A stretch of 64,000 nt of DNA from Mycobacteroides immunogenum (GTDB lineage Bacteria; Actinomycetota; Actinomycetes; Mycobacteriales; Mycobacteriaceae). The translations under genes were made by a program, and so were the position numbers. The notes beneath the pieces are model-generated. The model did no database searches. It saw nothing but the letters and a program-made list of their open reading frames with translations, and was not told the DNA's origin. Below, in pieces: positions 9,708 through 19,082 of the stretch (position 1 is the first letter of the stretch; each line of letters begins with the position of its first letter). The stretch lies in the NCBI RefSeq assembly GCF_001605725.1, contig NZ_CP011530.1, positions 930,001 to 994,000 of the forward strand, given 5' to 3'.

Positions 9708-10907
9708 ATGAGCACAAGCCTTGATGTGGCGGTGAACGGCACCAGCTCACCGGATTTCGACAACGTGCGGCGCGCGTTCGCGTTGAACTTTCTGGAGAAC
9801 GATGAACTCGGTGCCGCCGTGGCGATCTGGGTTGATGGAGAGCTCGTCGTCAACTTGTGGGCTGGTTGGGCCGATGAGGCGCGCACCCGCCCGTGGACCG
9901 AAGACACGCTGGCGCCGGTGTATTCGGGCACCAAGGGGCTGATGAGCACGTGCGTGCACATGCTCGTCGAGCGCGGTGTGCTGGACCTGCACGCGCCGGT
10001 GGCGCGCTATTGGCCCGAATTCGGCCAGGCCGGTAAGGAATCCATCACGCTGGCTATGGTGCTCGGGCACCGTTCGGGCGTGATCGGGCCGCGCGCCCGC
10101 CTGACGCCGGAACAGGCGGCCAACTGGGACGAGGTGTGCGAGCACATCGCGCGGGCGACCCCATGGTGGGAGCCCGGAACCGCGCAGGGCTACCACATGG
10201 CGACGTGGGGGTTCATCCTCGGCGAGGTTGTTCGCCGCACCACGGGTAGGACGCTCGGGCAGTTCCTGCGCACCGAGATCGCCGAACCGTACGGGCTGGA
10301 CGTGCATGTGGGACTGCCGCACGACGAGCACCACCGCTGCGCCGAACTGGTCAACAAGCCGTACCTGCGTGACGTATTCCGCGGCGCGCCTAGCGAATTC
10401 GAGTGCATGAGCGATCACCCGCTGGCGGGCCCGCTCATCTCGGGTGATTTCATCCCCGACGACGAGATTGCCCGCAGGGACATCGCGTTGTGGCGGGCAC
10501 TGGAGTTCCCCGGCACCAACGCGCATGTCTCGGCGCTCGGCATGGCCACCTTCTACAACGCGATGGCGCTCGGCAAGCTGCTCAGCCACGACCACATGGA
10601 CCTGGTGCGCGTGTCGCAGGGCGGGTTCGATCCCGACGTGGTGCTGGGTCCGCGGGTGGCCAACCATGGGTGGGGCCTGGGCTACATGCTCAATCAGCGC
10701 TGCTACGCCGGACCCAACCAGAAGACTTTCGGGCACGGTGGATCCGGCGGTTCCTACGCGTTTGTCGACCTGGAGCACCGCATCGGCTACTCGTACGTGA
10801 TGAACCAATTCGACGTGACCAAGGCGGACGCCGATCCGCGCAGTGTGCGGCTGATCAACGAGCTCTACACCACGTTGGGGGTGGCGCCGGCGGGAGAGTC
10901 GCTGTGA
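9708..10907 (+). CDS. Serine hydrolase, beta-lactamase/EstB family
   Basis: Class C beta-lactamase-fold hydrolase, 399 aa, most likely an esterase or transesterase rather than a beta-lactamase. The catalytic Ser-x-x-Lys is S73-GT-K76 in VYSGTKGLMS. A Tyr motif appears in GYHMATWGF, and the third box is FGHGGSGGS. There is no signal peptide, so it is cytosolic. It lies 51 nt after the papA gene, and its TGA overlaps the GTG of the next acyltransferase (GTGA). That placement between two acyltransferases suggests acyl trimming or transfer during lipid assembly, which is inference. Mycobacterial LipE/LipL-type proteins share this fold. Confidence 0.83.
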   Translation: MSTSLDVAVNGTSSPDFDNVRRAFALNFLENDELGAAVAIWVDGELVVNLWAGWADEARTRPWTEDTLAPVYSGTKGLMSTCVHMLVERGVLDLHAPVARYWPEFGQAGKESITLAMVLGHRSGVIGPRARLTPEQAANWDEVCEHIARATPWWEPGTAQGYHMATWGFILGEVVRRTTGRTLGQFLRTEIAEPYGLDVHVGLPHDEHHRCAELVNKPYLRDVFRGAPSEFECMSDHPLAGPLISGDFIPDDEIARRDIALWRALEFPGTNAHVSALGMATFYNAMALGKLLSHDHMDLVRVSQGGFDPDVVLGPRVANHGWGLGYMLNQRCYAGPNQKTFGHGGSGGSYAFVDLEHRIGYSYVMNQFDVTKADADPRSVRLINELYTTLGVAPAGESL

Positions 10908-12268
10908 CAGCCACGATCCCGGAGATTCGGGCCGAAGCGGTTGTCGCGCGGCCGGCGATCGACCATCTGGACTTTGTCGATCAGGCGTCCTTCCTCGGGT
11001 TGCGCGCCACCGAGATGTCCACGTTGAGCCAGATGGTCTGGATCTACGAACGCGATGTCGACACCGACCGGTTGCGCAGGTTCCACGCCAACCTCGGCCG
11101 TGGGCTGTTCGGGCGGCGAATCGAGCGTTCCCGTTTGCCGTTTGGCCGGCATCGCTGGGTACTCGATCCGGCATGTCATCCCATCGATGTGGAGCTGGCT
11201 CCGCTGCCGAGGGCCGAACTGCAGGACTGGGTGCACCGCCACGCGCAGCTGCCGATCGACCCCGAGCACGGCCCGTCCTGGAGGCTGGGTGTCACCCGGT
11301 TCACCGATGGTGCCACCGCGGTCAGCCTGGTGGTGTCGCACAGCGTCGCCGACGGTGTCGGACTGTGTCAGGGCATCGCCGACGCGGTCAACGATGCTGA
11401 ATTGCCGCTCGGGTATGCGGGGCCACAGTCGCGCAAGCGTTTTCGGAGCATAGGTGAGGACCTGCGGCGCACCAGAGGCGACTTGCCGGAAACCGCACGG
11501 GCCCTGCGCAAGGCCACCAAGCTGTTGAGTTCGCGGCGCCAGGACATCAAGCATGCCGCCCTGCCCACCATCACGGCGCATGTCGACCGGGTCGCGGCGG
11601 CCACCGTGTATGTGGATGAAAATCATTGGGATACACATGCACACGGCCGCGGTGGGACCAGTAATTCATTGGTGGGCGCCTTCGCGGCTCAGTTGGCAGC
11701 CAAAGCAGGGCGGCTCGGCCGGGATGGGCAGGTGACTCTCTCCATGCCGGTCAACGAGCGCACCGAGGGCGATCATCGTGCCAACGCCATGACCTCGGTG
11801 ATGTTCGCGGTCGATCCCGCGGACCTGACCACCGATCTGAGCGGCATCAGGAGCGCCACCAAACAGGTGCTGTCCGGGCTGCGTGACGCGCCCGATGAGA
11901 AGTGGGCGCTGTTGCCGTTGACGCCGTTCATCCCGAAGGCGGCGGCGCGCCGGCTTGCCGATGTGGCGTTGGAGTACAACGACTATCCCGTCGGCTGTTC
12001 GAATGTCGGGCCGCTGCCCGCGGCGGTGAATCGTCCCGATGGGACAGACGCCGACTACATCTTCTGCAAACTGGCCGAGCAACGGGTGCGGCCCGACAAG
12101 GTATTGAGCACCTATGGGCAGTTGTTCCTGGCATCCGGACGGGCCAATCACAGAGTCTTCCTGGCTGTTGTCGCACACCAACCCGGCGTGATCGAATCAC
12201 GCGCTGACCTGACCAACCTGCTGTCCGAAACGCTCGACGACTTCGGCCTGCACGCCGTGATCGAGTAG
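10904..12268 (+). CDS. WS/DGAT- or PapA-like acyltransferase
   Basis: Second HxxxDG acyltransferase of the cluster, 454 aa when started at the GTG that overlaps the hydrolase stop. The active site is H146-SVA-D150-G151 in VVSHSVADGVG. NDYPVGCSNVGPLP near the C-terminus resembles the conserved SNVPGP-type loop of wax-ester/diacylglycerol synthases and condensation enzymes. A longer upstream open frame exists but runs through the hydrolase gene, and translational coupling favours the GTG. mmpL follows after 2 nt. It probably adds a second acyl group to the same lipid; the substrate is unknown. Confidence 0.75.
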   Translation: MTATIPEIRAEAVVARPAIDHLDFVDQASFLGLRATEMSTLSQMVWIYERDVDTDRLRRFHANLGRGLFGRRIERSRLPFGRHRWVLDPACHPIDVELAPLPRAELQDWVHRHAQLPIDPEHGPSWRLGVTRFTDGATAVSLVVSHSVADGVGLCQGIADAVNDAELPLGYAGPQSRKRFRSIGEDLRRTRGDLPETARALRKATKLLSSRRQDIKHAALPTITAHVDRVAAATVYVDENHWDTHAHGRGGTSNSLVGAFAAQLAAKAGRLGRDGQVTLSMPVNERTEGDHRANAMTSVMFAVDPADLTTDLSGIRSATKQVLSGLRDAPDEKWALLPLTPFIPKAAARRLADVALEYNDYPVGCSNVGPLPAAVNRPDGTDADYIFCKLAEQRVRPDKVLSTYGQLFLASGRANHRVFLAVVAHQPGVIESRADLTNLLSETLDDFGLHAVIE

Positions 12269-12270
12269 TC

Positions 12271-15200
12271 ATGGCGGAGAACACAGGTGGCATCTACGGA
12301 CTGATCGCACGGATCGTCCGGCGGACCCCTGTCGCCGTGATCGGAGTGTGGATCGGCCTGGCCGCGGTGCTGGCCCTGACCGCGCCCTCACTGCAGAAGG
12401 CCATCGAGGATCATCCTGTCGACCTGTTGCCCAAGGACGCTCCCGTCATGGAGACCACCCGGCAGATGGTCGAATCGTTCCAGGAGTCGGGCGCGCAGAA
12501 CATCCTGTTGATCGTCCTCACCAATGAGAACGGGCTGACCCCGGCGGACGAGCAGACGTACCGGATTCTCGCCGCGCGCATGCGCGAGGACACCCGTGAC
12601 GTGAGCATGGTGCAGGACTTCATCACCAAACCGATGCTGCGCGAGATGATGTCGAGCACCGACGGCAAGGCCTGGTATCTGCCGGTGGGCCTGCAGGGTG
12701 AACTGGCCACCCCGGAATCCGGTAAGGCCTATGTGGGTGCGCTGAAGATCATCAAGGACGCCACCGCCGGCACCACCTTGAAGGCCTTCACGACCGGGCC
12801 GACGGCCACCGTGGGGGACCTGACGGTGGTAGGCGAGCGTGACCTGCACAAGGTCGAAATCACGACGGCCGCCTTGGTTCTGCTCATCTTGCTGATCGTC
12901 TACCGCAACCCGGTGACGATGATGCTGCCGCTCATCGTGGTCGGCGTCTCGCTGGGTATCGCACAGGCCGCCGTCGGGGGATTGGCGCAGCTGGGCCTGA
13001 GCATCTCGAACCAGACGCTGACGTTCATGACCGCGATGATGATGGGTGCGGGCGTGGACTACGCGGTCTTTCTCATCAGCCGGTATCACGAATACATCAA
13101 GCAGGGTATGGATTCGGACAGCGCGGTGGCCGCCGCGCTGGAGTCCATCGGCAAGGTGGTCGCCGCCTCCGCAGCGACGGTGGCCGTGACCTTCCTCGGC
13201 ATGGGATTCACGAAGTTGGGCATTCTGTCCACCGTCGGTCCGGCGTTGAGCGTGTCCATCTTGATCGCCTTCGTGGCATCGGTGACCTTCCTGCCCGCGG
13301 TGCTGGTCCTGGTAGGCCGGCGAGGCTGGGTCAAGCCGCGAAAGGCGTACGCCAACAAGATTTGGCACCGCTCGGGCATCAACATCGTCAAGCGGCCCGG
13401 TGCGCACCTGGCGGTCAGTCTGGTGGTGCTGATCATCCTGGCGACCTGCGGCGCGATGGTGAAATTCGGATACGACGACCGTAAGAACCTGCCGCCCTGG
13501 GCCGACAGCAACCAGGGCTATGCGGCAATCGAAAAGCACTTTCCGGTCAATTCGACGCTGCCGCAATACCTCTACATCAAATCGACCCATGACCTGCGTA
13601 CCCCGCGTGGGCTGGCCGATCTGGAGCAGATGGCGGCCCGGGTGAGCCAGGTCCCCGGTGTGGACAAGGTCCGCGGCATCACGCGTCCCACGGGCGAACC
13701 GCTCGAGGAAGCCAAGCTGTCGTATCAGGCCGGTGAGGTCGGTGGGAAGTTGGGCGATGCCTCGAATCTGATCGATGCCCGGACCAGGGACCTGGACAAG
13801 TTGGCGACGGGCGGGCACACCCTGGCGGACAAGCTCGGCCAGGTTCGCGATTCGGTGAAGAATTCGTTGGGTACCGCGCGCGCCCTGGTGGAGGTCCTGG
13901 CCCAGCTGCGCGGCAGCGGTAAGACAGGCACCCTGGCCGACCTGGACTCGGTGGACAAGCTGGTCACCAGCATGCATTCCCTGGGTGATGCCATCGAGGC
14001 CAACGCCCAGAGCGCCAGTGAGGTGTACGGCTGGATCGAACCCGTCGCACGGGTGTTGGTGGGCAACCCAGCCTGCGATATGGATCCCGGGTGCCGCTCC
14101 TCGCGGGACGAGATGAACAAGTTCCTGGACACCAAACAAGATGGCACCAGGGACAAGATCGTCGAGCTGGGCCGTGAGCTGAAGTCGGTGGACAACGACA
14201 AGCAGATCAGCTCCACCATCGCGCGGCTGCGTACCGCGCTGAATTCCATCGACACGAATCTGCGGCGACTGGGCCTGTCGGACTCGTATGGCATCCAGAA
14301 GAAGTTCGCCGAGGTTCTGACCGGCGTCAATTCGTTGGCCGACGGCAGCGCACAGCTGGCCGAGGGCGTCCAGATGTTGGTGGATCAGACCAAACAGATG
14401 GGCGGGCAGCTGGGTGACGCTTCAACGCTGTTGGTGGCGGCCAAGCGTGATGCGGCGCCCGGATCGATGTCCGGCTTTTATATCCCGCAACAGGTGCTCA
14501 CCCAGGACTCCTTCAAAACCGCTGCCGCGGCGTTCGTTTCGGCAGACGGGCATGCGGTGCGTTACCTGGTGCAGAGCAATCTGAATCCGTTCAGCCCGGA
14601 GGCGATGGACCAGGTCCGAGCCATTCAGGATGCCGCCCGCAGCGCGCAACCCAACACCACGCTGTCGGACGCGTCCATCTCGATGGCCGGACTGTCGGCG
14701 ATGTACAACGACATTCGCAACTACTACAACCACGATCTGCGATTCATCATCGTGCTCACTGTCATCGTGGTGTTGCTGATTCTGGTCGCACTGTTGCGAG
14801 CGATCGTCGCGCCGCTGTATCTCATTGGCTCGGTGATCATCTCGTATGCCTCGGCGGTGGGTATCGGGGTGATCGCCTTCCAATTCATCGGCGGCCAGCC
14901 GCTGAGCTGGAGTGTGCCCGGCATGGCTTTCATCGTGCTGGTGGCGGTGGGTGCCGACTACAACCTGCTGTTCATCTCGCGGATCCGCGACGAGTCGCCG
15001 GATGGTATTCGGTCCGGTGTGATCAAGACGGTCAAATCCACCGGTGGCGTGATCACCTCTGCCGGCGTCATTTTCGCCGCGTCGATGTTCGGTCTGTTGA
15101 TCGGTAATTTGCAGTCCATGGTGGAGGCTGGCTTCATCATCGGCATGGGCCTGCTACTGGACACCTTCCTGGTGCGCACCATCACCATCCCCGCCCTGGT

Positions 15201-15405
15201 GGTGCTGTGCGGGCAGGCCAACTGGTGGCCTTCGGCCAGTGTGGAATCCTGGTTCCGTCAAAGGTTCTCGCGATCGCAGTCCGGCGCGCAGGAAGAGAAT
15301 TCCGCAGAGGCAGGCGATCTCGAGGCGGCTAACGGGGAGGCGCCGCCGCCCGAGGATCAGCCGATTTCCCTTTCGCGCGAAGTCGAGCTCGCAGGCCGTC
15401 GATGA
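12271..15405 (+). CDS. MmpL-family RND lipid transporter
   Basis: Inner-membrane RND-type exporter, 1044 aa, of the MmpL family that moves complex lipids to the cell envelope. TM1 lies at about residues 18-38. The two proton-relay Asp-Tyr pairs are D263-Y264 (GVDYAVFLISRYHE) and D896-Y897 (GADYNLLFISRIRDE), each inside its five-TM block. A large coiled-coil-containing second periplasmic domain lies at about 400-760. The C-terminal half closely resembles the partial MmpL10 at the right edge of this window, so the two are paralogues. It is the last gene of the papA operon. Its final 77 nt overlap convergently with the tetR gene. Confidence 0.93.
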   Translation: MAENTGGIYGLIARIVRRTPVAVIGVWIGLAAVLALTAPSLQKAIEDHPVDLLPKDAPVMETTRQMVESFQESGAQNILLIVLTNENGLTPADEQTYRILAARMREDTRDVSMVQDFITKPMLREMMSSTDGKAWYLPVGLQGELATPESGKAYVGALKIIKDATAGTTLKAFTTGPTATVGDLTVVGERDLHKVEITTAALVLLILLIVYRNPVTMMLPLIVVGVSLGIAQAAVGGLAQLGLSISNQTLTFMTAMMMGAGVDYAVFLISRYHEYIKQGMDSDSAVAAALESIGKVVAASAATVAVTFLGMGFTKLGILSTVGPALSVSILIAFVASVTFLPAVLVLVGRRGWVKPRKAYANKIWHRSGINIVKRPGAHLAVSLVVLIILATCGAMVKFGYDDRKNLPPWADSNQGYAAIEKHFPVNSTLPQYLYIKSTHDLRTPRGLADLEQMAARVSQVPGVDKVRGITRPTGEPLEEAKLSYQAGEVGGKLGDASNLIDARTRDLDKLATGGHTLADKLGQVRDSVKNSLGTARALVEVLAQLRGSGKTGTLADLDSVDKLVTSMHSLGDAIEANAQSASEVYGWIEPVARVLVGNPACDMDPGCRSSRDEMNKFLDTKQDGTRDKIVELGRELKSVDNDKQISSTIARLRTALNSIDTNLRRLGLSDSYGIQKKFAEVLTGVNSLADGSAQLAEGVQMLVDQTKQMGGQLGDASTLLVAAKRDAAPGSMSGFYIPQQVLTQDSFKTAAAAFVSADGHAVRYLVQSNLNPFSPEAMDQVRAIQDAARSAQPNTTLSDASISMAGLSAMYNDIRNYYNHDLRFIIVLTVIVVLLILVALLRAIVAPLYLIGSVIISYASAVGIGVIAFQFIGGQPLSWSVPGMAFIVLVAVGADYNLLFISRIRDESPDGIRSGVIKTVKSTGGVITSAGVIFAASMFGLLIGNLQSMVEAGFIIGMGLLLDTFLVRTITIPALVVLCGQANWWPSASVESWFRQRFSRSQSGAQEENSAEAGDLEAANGEAPPPEDQPISLSREVELAGRR

Positions 15406-16000
15406 TGATCGCCAGGCCGTCTTCGAAGTCGGCATCGAAGTCGGGCTGGTAGAGCTCCGCGAACACCTCGGACTGCGCGGGAAACCTGTGTAAGTCGAGC
15501 TTGGCACGCAAGTTCTCGTCGGCGTAGGGATTTGGGCCCGGGTACTCCGAACCGTCGCGGGCTTGCTGTTCGATGGTAAATCCGATTGTGTAGTGGTGGA
15601 CCACAGGGGAGAATCGAGCAGCCTCGCGCACGGTGAACCCCGCCGCGGTCATGGCGTTCAGCATGGGCTCCACCAGCTCGACCGCACTGGTCACGAAGGT
15701 TCCCGCCAGGATTCTCGCGCCTTGGTGATAGCGCAGCATGGCCTGGCGCAATGCGCGAGATACGTTGATGAGAAAGGTGTCCCACGGTACCGCGGTGTCG
15801 CCGACGGCGTCGAGTGCGTCGCGGAAGATCTCCTCGCCCATGAGGTCGACGAGCTCGCGGCGGTTCTTCACGTGCCAGTAGAGGGCCGGTGCCTGCACGC
15901 CGAGAGAGGCGGCGAGTGCCCGCATGGTGAGCCCGTCGCTGCCCTTCTCGTCCAGTAAGGCCAGGCCGGCGCGTGCGATCGTCTGCCTATTCAAAATCAC
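15329..16000 (-). CDS. TetR-family regulator with a TetR(class)-like ligand domain
   Basis: Repressor of 223 aa. The HTH (about 5-50; LTMRALAASLGVQAPALYWH, then VKNRREL) matches the tetracycline repressor itself better than the broad AcrR group. The rest keeps TetR(B)-like features (SPVVHHYTIGFTIEQQ; DFEDGLAIIIDGL). It starts with GTG at 16000 without a clear Shine-Dalgarno, so its mRNA may be leaderless. It is divergent from a flavin monooxygenase gene across 65 nt that contain a 13-bp palindrome. The arrangement is that of a drug-sensing repressor controlling an inactivating enzyme. The inducer is not known. Confidence 0.88.
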   Translation of the reverse strand: MILNRQTIARAGLALLDEKGSDGLTMRALAASLGVQAPALYWHVKNRRELVDLMGEEIFRDALDAVGDTAVPWDTFLINVSRALRQAMLRYHQGARILAGTFVTSAVELVEPMLNAMTAAGFTVREAARFSPVVHHYTIGFTIEQQARDGSEYPGPNPYADENLRAKLDLHRFPAQSEVFAELYQPDFDADFEDGLAIIIDGLRARLRAKGKSADPRAAAPPR

Positions 16001-16009
16001 GTTGACAGC

Positions 16010-16022
16010 TTAACAGTGTTAA
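16010..16022. promoter_or_regulatory. TetR operator candidate TTAACA-G-TGTTAA
   Basis: A perfect 13-bp palindrome lies in the 65-nt divergent gap, 10 nt before the tetR start and 43 nt before the monooxygenase start. It could repress both promoters. Flanking GC pairs extend it with a one-base bulge. Size and position are typical of TetR-family operators. Confidence 0.6.
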
Positions 16023-16065
16023 AGCCATTATTAGATTAATTCCGATAACGATGTTAAGGAGAACT

Positions 16066-17535
16066 ATGACTGAGCATGCAGTTGTTATCGCGGGTGGCGG
16101 CCCAACCGGACTGATGCTGGCCGGTGAGTTGGCTCTGGCCGGTATCGACGTCGCGGTTCTGGAGCGGCGCGGCAGCCATGAGGAAGTGGGATCGCGTGCG
16201 GCGGGGATGCATTCGCGCACCATCGAGGTCTTCGATCAGCGCGGGATCGCCGAGAGGTTCCTCGCGCAGGGGCGGACCTTGCAGGGCACCCACTTTTCGG
16301 GGATTTTCATGAGCATTGAGGATTTCCCGACCCGGCACCCGTATGCGCTGGGCTTACTCCAGCATTACACCGAAAAGACACTGGCAGCCTGGATCTCGGA
16401 GCTGGGGGTGCCCATCTACTACAACACCGAGGCCACCGGCTTCGTCCAGGATGAGGCTGGAGTGGATGTCGCGCTTGCGGATGGACGCGCCATGCGCGCG
16501 CAGTACCTCATCGGATGCGATGGCGGGCGCAGCATCATCCGCAAGACCGCTGGGATCGGCTTTCCCGGCCATGACCCGTCCTGTTCGGCGATGTTGGTCG
16601 ATGCCGAAATCACCGAACAGCCGCTCGAGTTCGGTCTGTTGCGTAAACCCGGGCAGGCCTTCCTGGGCATCTTGCCCTTCGAGGAGGGCTGGTGCCGCCT
16701 GGTCTTCAGCACGGATCTGGACCGACTCGGTACCGAACCGACATTGGACGAGGCGAAGGAAGCGTTAAGGGCAATTGCGGGAACGGATTTCGGGCTGCAT
16801 AGTCCGCGCTGGATGTCCCGCTTCTCCGATATGACCCGTCAGGCCGACAGATATCGTGATCGTCGAGTGTTCTTGGCCGGCGATGCCGCGCACATCCACT
16901 TCCCCTTCGGCGGGCAGGGACTCAACACGGGTATTCAGGACGCGGTGAACCTGGGCTGGAAGCTCGCCGCGGTGATCAAGGGTGAGGCCCCGGATGCGCT
17001 CTTGGACACCTATCAGGTGGAACGTCACCCCGTGGCAGAGCGGGTGTTGCACAACACGATGGCTCAAACGCCGCTGTCCGAAGCGGGTCCGCGGATAGAC
17101 GCGCTGCGCGACATCATGGCCGACCTGCTGGCCATGGATGAGCCGCGTAAGCGCATCGCCGGCATGATGAGCGCCCTGGACATCCATTACGCGCTGGGCG
17201 ATGGACATCCCCTATTGGGGCGCCGGATGCCCGATCTCGACGTGGTGACAGCGAACGGGCCCGAGCGGGTTTATCGGTACCTACATGCCGCGCGCCCGGT
17301 GCTGTTCAACTTCTGCGATTCGCGGAGCCTGAGCGTCGATGGGTGGACAGCTCGGGTACACCTAGTCGACGCCAAATATTCAGGCACGTGGGAACTTCCG
17401 CTGTTGGGTGAGGTAGCAGCGCCGGAGGCGGTGCTGGTGCGGCCCGACGGGTATGTGGCCTGGGTGGGTGAGGGCTCCGATGACGGGCTTCGTGACGCAC
17501 TGACCCGCTGGGTGGGATCACCTTCTCCGGCGTAG
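16066..17535 (+). CDS. Class A flavin monooxygenase, Rox/Tet(X)-like
   Basis: FAD-dependent aromatic hydroxylase of 489 aa. Visible motifs are the GGGPTGLMLAGELALAG dinucleotide-binding fold, the GCDGGRS DG motif, and FLAGDAAHIHFPFGGQGLNT with the GD motif. A thioredoxin-like C-terminal domain follows. The pattern resembles rifampicin monooxygenase (Rox) and other antibiotic-inactivating hydroxylases. AAGGAGAA just before the ATG at 16066 decides the start over an in-frame ATG 15 nt upstream. The divergent TetR-type repressor and an LLM oxidoreductase 1 nt downstream support an inducible detoxification operon. The drug substrate is not predictable here. Confidence 0.85.
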   Translation: MTEHAVVIAGGGPTGLMLAGELALAGIDVAVLERRGSHEEVGSRAAGMHSRTIEVFDQRGIAERFLAQGRTLQGTHFSGIFMSIEDFPTRHPYALGLLQHYTEKTLAAWISELGVPIYYNTEATGFVQDEAGVDVALADGRAMRAQYLIGCDGGRSIIRKTAGIGFPGHDPSCSAMLVDAEITEQPLEFGLLRKPGQAFLGILPFEEGWCRLVFSTDLDRLGTEPTLDEAKEALRAIAGTDFGLHSPRWMSRFSDMTRQADRYRDRRVFLAGDAAHIHFPFGGQGLNTGIQDAVNLGWKLAAVIKGEAPDALLDTYQVERHPVAERVLHNTMAQTPLSEAGPRIDALRDIMADLLAMDEPRKRIAGMMSALDIHYALGDGHPLLGRRMPDLDVVTANGPERVYRYLHAARPVLFNFCDSRSLSVDGWTARVHLVDAKYSGTWELPLLGEVAAPEAVLVRPDGYVAWVGEGSDDGLRDALTRWVGSPSPA

Positions 17536-17536
17536 T

Positions 17537-18532
17537 GTGGCGCGGGTGGCCCAGACATTGGAGTTCGGAGTCTTTATCCCGCAGGGTTGGCGCCTGGATC
17601 TGGTAGGCATCGCACCCGACCGTCAATGGGACGTTATGCGCGACCTTGTGCACTACGCGGAGAGCGGTCCATGGGATTCGGTGTGGGTCTACGACCACTT
17701 TCACACGGTGCCAGTGCCCACCGACGAGGCGACCCACGAGGCGTGGACGCTGATGTCGGCCTTCGCCGCGGTGACTTCGCGAATCAAGCTGGGTCAGATG
17801 TGTACGGCGATAGGATACCGAAACCCGGTGTACCTAGCCAAGATTGCCGCCACCGTGGACATCATTTCGGGTGGCCGCACTCAGATGGGTATCGGCGGCG
17901 GCTGGTATGAGCACGAATGGCGCGCCTACGGCTACGGATTTCCCGACGCGGCAGAACGTCTGGGCAGGTTGCGTGAAGGGGTGCGCATCATGCGCGACGC
18001 CTGGCGCGACGGGCGGGTGAGCCTGGACGGCACCTATTACCAGGTGGACGACGCCATCGTGGCTCCCAAACCGTTGCAGGCCAACGGCATTCCACTGTGG
18101 ATTGCAGGCGGCGGTGAGAAGGTGACGTTGCGGATCGCGGCACGATACGCGCAGTACACCAACTTCGGCCAGACGGCGCAGGAGTTTGCACACAAGTCGA
18201 AAGTGCTTGCGGCCCATTGCAAGGACATTGGCACTGACTTCGATGCCATTGTGCGCAGCGCCAACATGAACATTGTGATCGGGGCCGACGCCGCCGAGGT
18301 GGCCGATCGGCTGGCGGCGATCAAGGCGCGGCTGGTCCCGGTCATCGGCGAGGACGTCGCCGAGGGCACGGTGGCGAACCTGGCGACAACCGCGGGCACT
18401 CCGGAACAGATCGCCGAGCGGCTGGCCGAGTTCCGTGGACTGGGCCTGGGCTATGCGATCTGCAACTTTCCGGAGGCGGCCTACGACCGTTCCGGTATCG
18501 ACTTGTTCGCACGCGAAGTCATTGGGGTCTAG
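17537..18532 (+). CDS. LLM-class F420-dependent oxidoreductase
   Basis: Luciferase-like TIM-barrel oxidoreductase, 331 aa, of a family that in mycobacteria usually uses coenzyme F420. Typical segments are SVWVYDHFHT near residue 50, GQMCTAIGYRNPVYLAKIAAT, DIISGGRTQMGIGGGWYEHE, and PLWIAGGGEKVTLRIAARYA. It starts with GTG one base after the monooxygenase stop, so it is almost certainly co-transcribed and TetR-controlled. It may work with the monooxygenase on one substrate. FMN rather than F420 use cannot be excluded. Confidence 0.88.
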   Translation: MARVAQTLEFGVFIPQGWRLDLVGIAPDRQWDVMRDLVHYAESGPWDSVWVYDHFHTVPVPTDEATHEAWTLMSAFAAVTSRIKLGQMCTAIGYRNPVYLAKIAATVDIISGGRTQMGIGGGWYEHEWRAYGYGFPDAAERLGRLREGVRIMRDAWRDGRVSLDGTYYQVDDAIVAPKPLQANGIPLWIAGGGEKVTLRIAARYAQYTNFGQTAQEFAHKSKVLAAHCKDIGTDFDAIVRSANMNIVIGADAAEVADRLAAIKARLVPVIGEDVAEGTVANLATTAGTPEQIAERLAEFRGLGLGYAICNFPEAAYDRSGIDLFAREVIGV

Positions 18533-18573
18533 CCCCATTGTTTACGGCCTAACCGATACCGTAAGTTACGGGA

Positions 18574-19059
18574 ATGCCTTCGCTTGACGCAGTCGATGAA
18601 GCCTTTCTGTCCAGCGCTCCGGTGCGAGCGAGCCACACCATCTCCGTGCCGGTATCCGCCGATACGGTGTGGCGCGAGCTGACCAACGACACCACGTTGC
18701 GCTGGTTGGCCCCGGGCATCAGGGTCGTCTGGGGTACCCCGCGCGCCGGGGTCGGGGCGGTCCGCAAGATCGGGCCCGTCGTGGGGCCCAAGGTCAACGA
18801 GCACTACTTCCTGTGGGAGGAAGGCAGGCGCAAGGCGTTCTACGTGACCAGCCTGCCGGTGCCCATCCCGGGTATACGGGCCTTCGCCGAGGACTACGTG
18901 GTGAAACCGACCGACCGTGGCGCCGACTTCACCTGGACCTGGGCGATCGATGGCACCGGTCCTATCCGTAACGCCACCCCCGCGGTGGATGCGATCGTCG
19001 GTTTCTCGATGAAGCGCACCAAGGCGCACTTCGACAAGCTCGCCGCGGCGAGGGTCTAG
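18574..19059 (+). CDS. SRPBCC-family protein
   Basis: A 161-aa START/Bet v1-like (SRPBCC) single-domain protein expected to form a hydrophobic ligand pocket. The family pattern begins SHTISVPVSADTVWRELTND and continues with KAFYVTSLPVPIPGIRAFAEDY and ADFTWTWAIDG. Similar genes sit near far/dapC in M. tuberculosis (Rv0854, Rv0857). It starts 41 nt after the LLM gene and may belong to that transcript. Ligand and function are unknown. Confidence 0.75.
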   Translation: MPSLDAVDEAFLSSAPVRASHTISVPVSADTVWRELTNDTTLRWLAPGIRVVWGTPRAGVGAVRKIGPVVGPKVNEHYFLWEEGRRKAFYVTSLPVPIPGIRAFAEDYVVKPTDRGADFTWTWAIDGTGPIRNATPAVDAIVGFSMKRTKAHFDKLAAARV

Positions 19060-19082
19060 CTAAGCGCCCGTACAGTGGGGCT

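Noticed and set aside
9708..10907. True beta-lactamase conferring resistance
   Set aside because: The fold is class C-like, but there is no signal peptide and the second box is GYHMATWG rather than YxN, and it sits in a lipid acyltransferase operon. An esterase role is more likely.
12388..14139. 583-codon minus-strand open frame
   Set aside because: Antisense shadow of the MmpL gene, caused by GC-rich codon structure; it has no domain-like content.
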